Below, in pieces: positions 44,666-56,030 of a stretch of DNA of 64,000 bases. The DNA lies in NCBI GenBank assembly GCA_037355855.1, contig CM074758.1:9149001-9213000 (forward strand), read 5' to 3'. This DNA is from Pseudo-nitzschia pungens (lineage: Eukaryota > Bacillariophyta > Bacillariophyceae > Bacillariales > Bacillariaceae). Below the pieces are notes generated by a model. The model was given only the letters and a program-made list of their open reading frames with translations, did no database searches and had not been told where the DNA came from. The translations under genes were made by a program, and so were the position numbers. Positions within the stretch are counted from its first letter, which is position 1, and the number at the start of each line of letters is the position of its first letter.

Positions 44666-47163
44666 AGGCTGCAGATTATTAACCAGTAAGCAGTGATTGA
44701 AATTGAATCAAGGGACGGATCTAACGAGTTTGTTTCGTCCTGATAATATTATGAATGTTCTAGCTAAGAAGTATAACGTGTAATATTTTTTTTAGCTTGT
44801 ACCAAAAACTCCACTAGAATTATTGTTTTCACTCCTCATGCTTACTAGTTCATTCTGTTCGGTGTGAAATCTATGTCAACGCCTAGAGAATTGGATCCCA
44901 AATCAAGGGCTTCACATCTACGGTACGTTACGGTTCGTTTCGTACAATTGCTCTTGCCCACCTCCAAGAACGCATGGACAGCAACTACACCTATACCTTA
45001 GCACTGCAATGCAGAGCAACGAACGTCGAAGCAGTCCTTCCGATACGAAAGAGCACTGCTTGCAGTGATTGGTACATACAGTACAACGCTGTACTACGTA
45101 TGTTGTACAGTATTTGCTAAAGCTTCTTTTCAATCAAACTCCGAAAACTAAAGCACCATCAAGCCCCACGCTGCCGACCCTTCCGGAAAACCTCTAGAGG
45201 GAAGCCACCTAAGTATCTTTGTGCTTTGCGATAGCGTTTTATGTTTGGAGGGCTCTTAAAGATCATAGCTATTGTACTGAGGCTTTAGTCAATCTAAATT
45301 GTAAATAGTGAGCTGATCACTCCGTTCGACAGGATCTCCATTCTCATCTCTTGTTCTTATTTCTTGTTCTCGTCCACACAAATATGTCCTCTCTACACGT
45401 GTCTACTGGAGGCTGTATATATATTATATATATACTTATCCAACTGTACACCCGGTACTTTAGAGTCCTTGTTTAGTAACCTTGGTATTGATGAACTTCG
45501 AAAGTGGTAATGTCTCTAGTCCCGGTCATACTTATTCCCGCTCCATATTCAATAGTCTTACGAAGCTATCATACGTATATTGTGTATCTGAATATCGACC
45601 TCAAACACACTACCCTGCTTCGTAGACTTTTCAATCACCCTTCCTTCTCGCGTCTGTACTTACGTCTTCAATCCTTTAACTTCTTGCGTCTTTAGTTCTC
45701 TGATTTTGCTCGCATAAAATTCCCTCTCTAAAATTCTTTTCTTTAGTTATCTTTGTGTTTTCTCGACATTCGATTGGATCGCTCCGTCGACAATCGATCA
45801 GATCTTCTGAAATTCGCATCACTCGTTTCGTATTACTCGTTCTTCCGTATCAATCGTTCTTCCATATCAATCGTTCTTCCATACTATGATCATGATGGTG
45901 CTCGCGTCTTGCATCAGAGCCATATCGATTTGTCACATTCCACTTAGATATTGCTCCTTTTGCACCTGCTCTTGCCACTATATTGTTGCTCTTATTACAC
46001 ATTTCGATCGCATTTCATTCAGCGTTCGAATCACATTTCACTGCGCTTTGAATTACATCTGATGACCTGATCATCGCTCTACCCTGATTCAAGGGTATTG
46101 GAAAGTAAAACCAATCGTTTACTCTTATTCTTTTCAATTTCCCAGCATTCTAATGTGGCATGCGGTGCAAATGATACAATACCAATCATTTCGGTTACTC
46201 GCGTACAGAATCGTCGCAGCAATGCTTCGTTGATCCCAAGAGGAGAACGTCTACATACACGCGCCCATATCAATCCTTTCGCTTTCCTCTCAAGAACGTG
46301 CACAATTCCCAAAGCCTTGAGTTGGATCATAAGCTTAGACTTTCGACAAGGAATATACATACAAGACGATAATACAGTTGCAGGTGAAACCGGCCAGACA
46401 TGTGGTATTACAATTCAACAATGATACTTGATTGAAACAACTAATCGGTTGTTGCCGCATTCCCGCGTAGCCCTTAATATGCTGGCAACTCAATTAAAGC
46501 TAGGCTTCAGACTTGCATGTTTGCATCATTGAGCTGTGAAGACAGCAAATGATAAAAAGACACGAGAAAATCGAAAATAATACGAGAAAGATGGTGCTAT
46601 GTTCCATCCTTCTACTGGTGTAAAATGAAAATATCGAAGGGTAATCTTACTTACTCAACAAGAATAGTGCTGGCATCACAGTCATTGTTGTCGTCATTGT
46701 GGTCATCATCAGGACCCAGCCATAAGTTGGTTTTGAGCTGCAATTGGCATGGCAGGGTTCCAGTGACAAAGATAGCGAAAGCACTCCATGACATGGCTCT
46801 AAGAATTTCTCCTATGGATCCCTTTGTACCTTAGGGCCTGCATGCAAATTACCAACGGCTAGAGGATTAAGTTTTGGAAACTTTATTCTCAATGAAAGCA
46901 AGGCTCTAGAATTGCTTGTATGCACGACAGAGCTGTGAAGATAGCAAATAATGACAAGAAAACATATGAATTTTATGATATGAAGACAATAATGAAAAAC
47001 GATGATACTCAAAGGATCGTCCTCTGTTCCATTGTTGTACTTCTGTAGAATGAAATGAAATATTTTGTTATGTAAAAAGTTTTCCAAAGAACCAATTGCT
47101 GCCTACACTACACATAAGGGCTAGCAAAACAGAAAATCTCCATTGCCAGTTTCTTCATGTAGG
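44666..47163. other. Gene-free spacer between convergent genes
   Basis: About 2.5 kb with no supported gene. It contains a TATATA run (45416-45432) and three 17-base repeats of TCGTTCTTCC(A/G)TATCAA (about 45836-45890). The segments 46493-46600 and 46845-46970 are related to each other (for example GGCTTCAGACTTGCATGTTTGCA and GGCTCTAGAATTGCTTGTATGCA), so a fragment is duplicated here. Confidence 0.5.
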
Positions 47164-50100
47164 CTAGGAAAAGGGATTCCTAATCTTGGGAAGACGTCCT
47201 TCCAAGTTGTTTCCATCTGCAACATTTGAAGAGCAAAAACAAGAATGGTTGCGAACGGTTGAGAATACTAGTGCCAATACTTCCATTTTCAAACCGAAGC
47301 ACTGGAATCAGCAACGTACTCAAATACAAATACTCTAATCTGGTCAGAGAACGCATCTCACGTGGAATGGATCCAGTCAAACCATTGTTATCTAAAGCAT
47401 GAAAATAAGAAAGAAACGACAATGAAAACACATCATTAGACAGGAAGATACAACATTCCCACAAAGCACACCTGCTTCAAAACATTTCACATCATTCCAA
47501 CAACACAATACATACCAAGTTCTAACCCAGTCAAGCCAGTGAGCAATCCAATCTCACTTGGAATAGATCCAGTCAAAACATTATAATCTGAAACATGATA
47601 ATAAGAAAGAAAGTACAATCAAAACACATCATTAAACAGGAAGATGCAACAATTGCACAAAATACGCATTCTTCAAAACAATTCACACATCATTCCAACA
47701 ACACAATACATACAAAGACTTAAGTAACTCAAGCCAGTGAGCAATCCAATCTCGCTTGGAATAGATCCAGTCAAACCATTCCCATCTAAACCATGAATAT
47801 AAGAAAGAAAGGACAATCAAAACACATCATTAGACAGGAAGATACAACATTCCCACTAAATACCAATGCTGCAAAACAATTCAAACATCATTCCAACAAC
47901 ACAATACACACCAAGACGTAAGGTGGTCAAGCTAGTGAGCAATCCAATCTCGCTTGGAATTGATCCTGTCAAATCTTTCCAAACTAAAACGTGAATGATA
48001 CAAACAGGAATCAAACCACATTATTAGACAGGAAGATACAACATTTGCACAAAGTAAACATGCTTCAGAACAATTTGCATTATTCCAACAACACAATACA
48101 CACCAAGATTTAAGCGAGTCAAGCCAGTGAGCAATCCAATCTCACTTGGTATAGATCCAGTCAAAGTATTCCCATCTAAAACATGAAAATAAAAAAAGAA
48201 ATGACAATCAAAACACATCATTAGACAGGATCATACAAAATTCCCAAAAAATACATATGCTTCAAAACAATTCACACATCATTCCAACAACACAATACAT
48301 ACCAAGATCTAAGTCAGTCAAGCCAGTGAGCAATCCAATCTCACTTGGAATAGATCCAGTCAAATCATTATAATCTGAAACATGATAATAAGAAAGAAAG
48401 TACAATCAAAACACATCATTAAACAGGAAGATGCAACAATTGCACAAAATACGCATTCTTCAAAACAATTCACACATCATTCCAACAACACAATACATAC
48501 CAAGTTTTAACCAGGTCAAGCCAGTGAGCAATCCAATCTTGCTTGGAATAGATCCAGTCAAAGCGTTCCCATCTAAAAAATGAAAATAAGAAAGGACAAT
48601 CGAAACACATCATCAGACATGAACATATAACATTCCCACAAAATACACATGCTCGAAAACAATTCACACATCATTCCAACAACACAAATACATACCAAGA
48701 TCTAAGTGAGTTAAGCCAGTGAGCAATCCAATCTCGCTTGGAATAGATCCAGTCAAAGCATTATAAGCTAAGAAATGAAAATTAGAAAGAAAAACCAATC
48801 AAAACACATGATTAGACAAAAGGACGCAACATTTGTACAAAATGCACATGCTTCAAAACAATTCACAAATAATTCCAACAACACAATACATACCAAGATC
48901 TAAGTCAGTCAAGCTAGTGAGCAATCCAATCTCGCTTGGAATAGATCCAGTCAACTTATTCCCAGCTTACACATGAAAATAAGAAATGGCATTCAAAACA
49001 CATCATTTCGTTAGACAGGAAGATACAACAATCACACAAGATACACTTGCACCAAAACAACCCATATCCTTTGAACAAAACAACACATACAAAGATCCAA
49101 GTCCGTCAAACCAGTGAGCAATCCAATCTCGCTTGAAATGGATCCAGTGAAAGCACTGGTGTCTAAAAAAAGGAAAATAGGAAATGATAACGAGTTAAAA
49201 AAACAAAAAGTAACAGTTAGCCAAAGGCAACAAGCCCAAGTCAATCTTTTAGCAAAACATTTCACATCAATGCATGCAGAAGAAAATAGGTGTGTGGTTG
49301 GAATACGTACCTATTGAGAAAAAATCATTGCTTTCCCTGGAAATATTCCCCTGATGGAAAGGTAATAAATATTTTTCTCCTTCAAAATTCGTTGTGTCGG
49401 ATAGGATGTAAGACGATGAGTAGTCTATGATCAACGAATGCTCAGTAGCAATATCCTCTTCTTCCAAACTTATTGTGCAGTTTGATCCATCTCGTACAAA
49501 AACTGTTTCATCATTGAACTCCATTGAGAGATTCATAGGGACTGAAAGAACTTTGACATCATCACATTGGAGCGTTAAATTTGCATCCAATTGCTGGTTG
49601 CCTGCTTCTATGGTATCAAGTCGTATGTCCACTGCCGCAAGGCTTGGATCACTGCACTTTGGATATCCAAATCCTGAGGATATGTTCGTACCAAAGGCAG
49701 ATTCAAGAGTCGCTCCACAATCAGAATGCCTGCAGGTGACAGCACAGCAGTCACCTTCATCATACTTGAATTTAGCTTTGTTTAATTCATCATCACAAAT
49801 GCCATTACCAAAATCAGAACATTTATCTTCGTGTTTCCCAAGGTCCGAAAAAATAAGATTAAGTGGAGCGTTTGTTGTAGAATACCATGCTTCATCAAAG
49901 GACAAAGATATGTCAAAAAAATCTGTCTGTGCTGAATGACCAAGTTCATTCTTGCCAGCTAAGCAAGGATCAACATCAGAACCACCCCTGAAAAGAATCC
50001 ATCGTCGGTCTTCTTTGCAATAAGCAAACTTTGTCTGATTCGTTTCATCAGCTACAAGATTGTAACTGAATCGCTTTGAAAATCTCGTGCCACTGTCAAT

Positions 50101-52236
50101 TGCATAACACCCACTATATTGATGTGCATCAGAAGACTCCTCAAATTGAACTTTCAATGTCTGTGTTATCCATTCTGTATCACTCTCTTGATTAAAAGAG
50201 ACGAAACAGATCAATCCAAATACAACGGCACTGATGATGGAAACAGTAATTCTGTATCTGATATGTCTGTGCTTTCGGTTTGCAAATGTAGGAAGAGGTT
50301 CGTTTTCTATCCTGTTGGCTGCTGCTTCCAACATCGAGCCATACTTTCCCGCCTTTGCAAGCTTGAATGCAAGTTCATCCAGTTCAGATATAAATGATAC
50401 CTTCAATCAAATTTCAGCAATATCGAGTTAGATTTGCTGCTTTCATCATTACTCTATACTATTACTTCTCTCTGTTTTAATGACTTACTGCAGTAAAATT
50501 TAGGATGATTTCTCTGACTTCTGTTGATGTCATCACCAGCAGAAATACTGCAAAGATTGCCAACTAGGCCTTGTAGTGCATTTTAGAATGCAGGAGAATA
50601 AAAGTTGCACTTTGTTGTTCATATCATCTTTATTTTTGGATTGGAAAACAGGGGGAATCATCTCCATAGCTGATGAGATATCCATTAAACTTGTATCTGC
50701 AAAAACCATGTAAGAAAGAAGCGCTACAATCTGTGTTGTCCTCACAATGTTTGTAGCATTTGATGGGATGAAATTTGCAAACAAACCTGTGAGCCTATCA
50801 CTGTCATTGCCTGGATTGTCCACTTCACCTTCTGTTCTGAATAGTGGGTCGACCTCAGCCAGAATCATCAGTACAAAGAGTGTAACTTGGAATAGGAATA
50901 CCATCATACCAAAAGAGAACAAATTGCTTTTCTCCCTTGGTCCAAAGAGAGCCAAAAATGAGTAGGAATCAGATGGATACATCTTCTTGTCATGGGAAGA
51001 AAAACTGGAGCATATTGCCCTGCCATCATCATTATTTTTCTTGCCTTCTGTGGAACTGTACAACCAAATAATAAATAGCATCAGTAAAGTGAAACAGCCA
51101 TATATCTGCAAGGAAAGATGTTCATTTTCAACAGTGTAAGCCAACAATGCAAAACCAATGCCAGTGCCAATAAGTATCAAAGAAAGATCCATGCTGTAAA
51201 TGAAGGGCAAATTAGTGCCAGATTTTCCTCTGAGTTGCTTGATCCCTCTTATCATGAGTGCAAGGAGTGTTGCAAAGGGAACAATGTAAATAGTCAATTC
51301 CGAATACCCATTCCAGTAATCCAATCTCCGGTATATAACTTCAAGGCTACAAAAAGCCATGGATTCTCCAACACAAAGAATGAAAAAGGAAACAGCAAAG
51401 GATAGAAACTTCCAAGAACACTTTTGATTGGTACCTGAGTTGCTGCCATTCTTCCGTTTCTTTCTTGCAATGACTATCGCAGCAATGAGGATTGAAATAT
51501 CAACTGATGCAACGACAACAAGATCCAACCAATACCAAGCAAAAAAGAACCAACCAAGTACATAAAATACTCCCAGCGTCATGATACACAGAGATCCTGC
51601 TGTACAACACATTGTCTTCATGCAAGTGGCTCCATTGCTTGCATCATTTCCATCGTTTAGCTTGTTTGGATCAGGCTCCTCCACAGCTCCGGTCACATCA
51701 CTTTCAGTTGAAATTTCATTGCTCCCGCAACAGCAGACTTCTCTGACAATGACAATGAGTGCAATGATCGATCCAAAAATCAATCTCACCATGGAATTGC
51801 AGTATTCATCACAATAACCAGCATCAGAATAGATGGTGAAAAAACTGAGAAAGAGAAACCCAGCAAGAAATCCAACCATGACAGTGGTGACTGGTATGCC
51901 TGTGTAGTTCTTAAGCTTTGGAACAACCACTGGATCTGGCTCTTGGTTGGGCATCAACAGCAACTCGGTTCCGTCCAGCGGTTGTTTTTCGCTTGTGGAA
52001 CCTTTGTATTTGTGAGGCATGCCATTGTCTGATGGAATGGATGACAATGAGGGTGGGCCCGGAAGGTGTTGCAGATTGGGAAACGAAAGGATGGATTTGG
52101 TTTTGTCATCTTTGAGCTTGTCGTCATCCGTGTCCTTAGTCTTCCCTGCACTTCTTTTTGAATTGAATTGTTCGATCTGGTCAGCGATCTTTGTTGCACC
52201 TTTTGGGTCGTTTCCCAACGGGATAGTGCGAACCAT
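47164..52236 (-). CDS. Polytopic membrane LNR-LRR receptor-like protein, 13 exons
   Basis: The exons are 52236-50489, 50400-49311, ten 72-bp LRR exons between 49162 and 47320, and a last exon 47216-47164 ending ...GRLPKIRNPFS. Exon 1 encodes a soluble N-terminus and about nine to eleven hydrophobic helices (VTTVMVGFLAGFLFLSFFTI, LIFGSIIALIVIVREVCCC, IMTLGVFYVLGWFFFAWYW and others). Exon 2 adds FISELDELAFKLAKAGKYG, one more helix (VSIISAVVFGLICFVSF), an extracellular domain and a Lin12/Notch repeat (CSDFGNGICDDEL...YDEGDCC). The exon 1-2 intron is 88 bp, phase 0. Near 50558-50572 exon 1 needs two extra bases removed (ACT-[A]-CAA and CTA-[G]-TTG) to join LAIFAVFLLVMTSTEVREII to the rest; the summed exon length then becomes divisible by three (about 1,202 residues). 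The role is unknown; a cell-surface sensor or adhesion protein is inference. Confidence 0.8.
47320..49162 (-). repeat. Tandem exon-intron array: ten 72-bp LRR exons, ~197-bp period
   Basis: The exons lie at 49162-49091, 48965-48894, 48767-48696, 48572-48501, 48374-48303, 48175-48104, 47983-47912, 47785-47714, 47587-47516 and 47391-47320. All are exactly 72 bp, all are bounded by phase-1 introns, and each encodes one 24-residue LRR of the LTGSIPSEIGLLTGLTxLxL type. The start-to-start spacings are 197, 198, 195, 198, 199, 192, 198, 198 and 196 bp, with an intron of about 120-127 bp in each period. The introns are also similar (shared AACACATCATTAGACAGGAA words), so exon plus intron were duplicated together. 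The last exon is the most diverged and is followed by a 103-bp intron. Confidence 0.92.
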
Positions 52237-54179
52237 GATCTTGGGAGGTCGCTAGAGCTGCAGTCAAGTCGGGAATGCAGCTCAATGAGTTATGTGGTAG
52301 ATGGACACAGTGGTGGTGTTTGAACGCAAAACACTCAATTTGAACGATTTGAGTTGTTGTGGTCTGGTTGGTTTCTGATAAAGGAGCAAGCGTTAAGCTT
52401 GTGTTGATGCAGATCAATTGAAAGTTCCAGGGCTGATGTTGGAGAATGTCTTGGGAACTTTGTGGGTAGTGGAATACAATTTTTTCCTTCAATGATGTAC
52501 TGATAGATTTCAGTGACACCTAGTCCTGGTATACTGCAGAAGGAACATTGTATGGAACAAGAGGATGGTGAGACGAGCATTTTTTTATTGTAGTGGTTCG
52601 TATCCGATTCGCAGCTACTGGAGGTTGGCAGCTACGAGACAACTTTAAATTTGTTTTGGGGATTTTCTCTCTATTTCAGAACCAATCCATTCCCCGGCTA
52701 TGCTGGTACTCGTTTGCATGACAGGTCGCAATCGCAACCAAAGAACCACACGATGTGCCGCAACAGAAGGCGGCCACAAGCAATGCCTGCTGGCTATCGG
52801 TATCGGATCCCAATTCGTTTCGCTCAATTCGTAGTGTCTGTGTCTGTTTCTGTGTTTGTGTCTGTGTGTTGTCACAATGTGTGTCTGTGTTTTGTTGCAA
52901 TGGTTGGGATCCACTTCCGCCTGGACTTGTCGGATTGACTTGCAATAACAAGATCCGATTCCACCCAGTCTCGTCAGAATGGCTTCGCTGCGCTGCGCGG
53001 ATCACCCGTTGTTTTCGTCTCCGGCCCTCCTATAAATCGGCCACGTTCAATTTCATGCGGCCGGGATCATTCCCCATCTCCATCGTCTTGGTTTCTTCTG
53101 GATGGTCTTCCGCTCGATGTGTTCTTCATCGTTCCTTCCGTTTTCGATGGTTCGTTTTTCGTTTCTATTCTGTTCGGCACGGTACGATACGATCCGTTGT
53201 CATCGTCATCGTGTCGTCGTCGTGTCGTCGTCGTCGATGCTGTGCTATGCTATGCCATCCGATGCCATCTGATGCGATGCGACGGATAAAAATGATAACA
53301 GTATTCGTTATTTCCTTTCCTTCGACACGGCACTTACGATCTTTTGCTCGCTCACAAGGGAATAACGAAGTCTTTTCTCGTGGTGGGCACACTCCACCCG
53401 GGCGGATTGCAGCAATAAACGAAGGGATTAAAAAGTCAACACCCACGGGTTGGGGTGTGTGTGGTGTGTGGTGTGTGGTGTGTGATGTATGGTGATTGGT
53501 AGAGGGCAAACTCTCAACAGCGTATTGCGATGTTGTGAAGTCGGTGTTCCGACAGTTGTTGTGTTGCCAGACAGAAAGACGAATTTTTTGGCTTCGGCTG
53601 CGACTGCGACTGCGGCTAACCTTACTGCTTCTGTGGTGGTAGTAATGGTAGTGGATTCGACCTACGGTACGACGAGTACGAGTAAGGGTTTTGCCGCTAA
53701 AGTCATTGCAACGCCGTAGAAAACATTAGATTTTCTACATTGAGTCAGCAGACGACTCGACCTGTCGCTGAATCTGTCTGTCTACCGTTTTTTCGATCGA
53801 TAGAGGTTCGAAATCTCCGAGACGAATTTCGATCACTTTTTTTTGCTCTGCTATCATGTACTTCTTCGTACTCCGTATTTGCAACAATAATAAAGGCACA
53901 ACTCTCTGTAACAAATAATAGAAGTATGTAGTAGACCACTTTAAACATTAAACCACTAACAACATTAACTACAAGCGCTCGCGCTACTCCTCACAAGGCC
54001 ACAGCGCTCGCGCTTCCTCCAGCGTTTTGAGCTCACCCGATCCAGTCAATTGTTGAGATGGTTGAAATATACGGGTTAATAGAAGTGTTACTTTATTGGA
54101 ATCTATCTTTTACAAAATATGAGCCAGGTATTCTCCTCCAATAATCCCAACAATTGTTGTAAATCACTCCTAAACCTCC
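52237..54179. other. Spacer upstream of LRR gene, no supported gene
   Basis: Contains the promoter of the LRR gene. A TGTGTCTGT repeat is at 52838-52895, a GTGTGTGGT repeat at 53455-53482, and a GTCGTC run at 53195-53240. Open frames at 52755-53495 and 53489-53719 have no recognisable domain. The TGCGATGC/CCATCCGATG stretch at 53240-53285 is an imperfect repeat. Confidence 0.45.
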
Positions 54180-54460
54180 TATTAAATTGTAACCATGACA
54201 CCTCACATACCTGAACCAATCCAGTCCCCAACATGGGGCGCAACTTCAAGCTCAGTGTTATTGCACACCCTAACCTCAACTCTTACCAACACCAAACATG
54301 GGGCGCAACTTCCAGCTCTGTGTTATTGCCCAAACATGGGGCGCAACTTCAAGCTCTGTGTTATCGCACATCTTGTCCACATGGGGCGCAATCTCTGCGC
54401 TATTGCCCATCTCCTTTCCATTCAACATGGGGCGCAATTCCTGCGCTATTGCCCATCCTT
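54180..54460. repeat. ATGGGGCGCAACTTC repeat cluster with adjacent IR-like copy
   Basis: Six copies of (A)CATGGGGCGCAA(C/T)T occur at 54231, 54296, 54333, 54378, 54426 and nearby, each followed by CTGTGTTATTGC-like or CTGCGCTATTGCCC words, with irregular spacing of about 37-65 bases. Just upstream (54180-54230) is a diverged copy of the inverted-repeat end found at 54555 (TATTAAATTGTA, CCAGTC). Confidence 0.8.
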
Positions 54461-54554
54461 CCATTCACTTCATGACATCTGTTCTTTGTGTCACAGCCCC
54501 AATGTCCATGACCACGAAGAAAGAATCTCTTGCTTCCCTGATCATAGATGGGGC

Positions 54555-55295
54555 GTATTAAATTGTAGCCGTGACACAATGCACGACTGGACACAATCCA
54601 GTCACGCACACTACATTTGTGTGTCATGCTCGAAATGGTTTTGCTGTCAGCGTACAAGTAGGGTGTTCCAGTGTAGGGTTGAAACTGTAATCACGTCGAT
54701 TCCGTCTTTCGTCGTCGTCGTCGTTGTTCTTTGTTCCTTGTTATCTTCGTGTTGCTTGTAGATCTCCAGCTTTGCAAGCTTAAAATAAGCTTCTTGCGAC
54801 TGTTAATCTGTTAAAATGTAGCTGAAACAGGGTTTAAGCTGATAGGTCCTAAGGCAGGCTTGGAGATATACAGCATCAAACCGGTTGAGGTGCCGGTCTG
54901 TTCTATCGATAGTCTCGGATTCACCACTACGGCTGATCGAACGAGATCAACCAGGTCTATTCTAACTACCACTTTTGGGCTCAGTCAGTTAGACCTTAGG
55001 CTTGTAGTTCTACAGGAAGCTGCTCAGGGAGCAGGATGTAAGTATCAAGGTATTCAAATCAGAGTTAAACTAAAGATGTGAGGACAGCAACCTTGTCAGG
55101 GAATCGACGTTGCTGTCTTGTTCTGTTTGTTACTTGTTTTTCATGTACAATTTGTACGTGGAAATGGTTTTGCTGTCAGCGTACAAGTAGTACTGAGAAC
55201 CCTGTAGAAAACTATTTCGAGCATGACACACAAATGTAGTGTGCGTGACTGGATTGTGTCCAGTCGTGAATTGTGTCACGGCTACAATTTAATAC
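54555..55295. mobile_element. Element bounded by 88-bp inverted repeats
   Basis: The left arm 54555-54642 and the right arm 55208-55295 are reverse complements with two mismatches in 88 bases, both beginning GTATTAAATTGTAGCC. Just inside them is a 30-base perfect direct repeat (GAAATGGTTTTGCTGTCAGC...; 54632-54661 and 55161-55190). The interior (about 565 bp) has only a short open frame (54860-55081) with no recognisable domain. No clear target-site duplication flanks the arms. This fits a non-autonomous terminal-inverted-repeat or foldback element; a rearranged pair of insertions is the alternative. Confidence 0.65.
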
Positions 55296-56030
55296 CTCCT
55301 CTCCCTGTTGCGACCTCGCCAATAATCATTTTGTCACTGTTCTAAGTACCTTCAGTTGGAGACATTGAATATTTGTCCATCTGTCTTGTCTTCTCCTTAG
55401 ATTCACCGTATTTGTGTCCTTAGTATCGACTTCGTGAGCTTGAAATATTCATCAGTTTGCACCTCTTTCCATCTGTTTTAGTGCTCTGCTTATCTTCGCC
55501 TCCGAACTGTGTTTCCTTCATTATTTCGTCTGTCCGTTCTTCGTTTGACCACTTTGTCTCAACATCGATCACCCACCGACCATCACGCGTCCACCCGCTG
55601 GCTACCGTACCCCAGCAAGAAGCTGTTCATTCCAGCTATCCCGATCCTGCCGATCACCCACTCCGTCGCCGCTCCCACGCGACTTCCCCCTGGCTAAGCC
55701 TTACCCCAGCTCCCTCCGATCCCGTCGATCACCCACCACCCAATTGCCCCCAAACCGGGAGTTAGTGGAGTTGTAAATTTGTTAACCGTAACCATATTGG
55801 AATTTGCAACGTAACTCTTACTCGGAGAGTTGGGAGAGTTTGAGAGGGGGCCTTCTGTTAAAAACTTGTCAAAAGAATTATATTGTCGTGGGCCTGGTAG
55901 GAATTTAACATCTAAAACCGTTGACAAGAATTCTACTTTTATAATAAACAATTATTGTTGTTTCCATTGGTGGGCAATATTTTCTTATAACCATTTTGAA
56001 CTATTTCGATTGGTTGGAAATTCGTTAGAA
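55296..56030. other. Spacer between IR element and satellite, no supported gene
   Basis: No convincing gene. A pyrimidine-rich stretch (55460-55720) has a repeated CCCGTCGATCACCCAC / CCTGCCGATCACCCAC word. From 55790 the DNA becomes AT-rich. Confidence 0.5.

Noticed and set aside
47164..49162. CRISPR-like array of ~70-base repeats with ~125-base spacers
   Set aside because: Repeats encode LRRs with splice sites at both ends, and the spacers are similar to one another; eukaryotic context.
53800..53830. tRNA box-B-like word GGTTCGAAATC
   Set aside because: No matching box A or cloverleaf arms at suitable distance. No tRNA or rRNA was found in the window.
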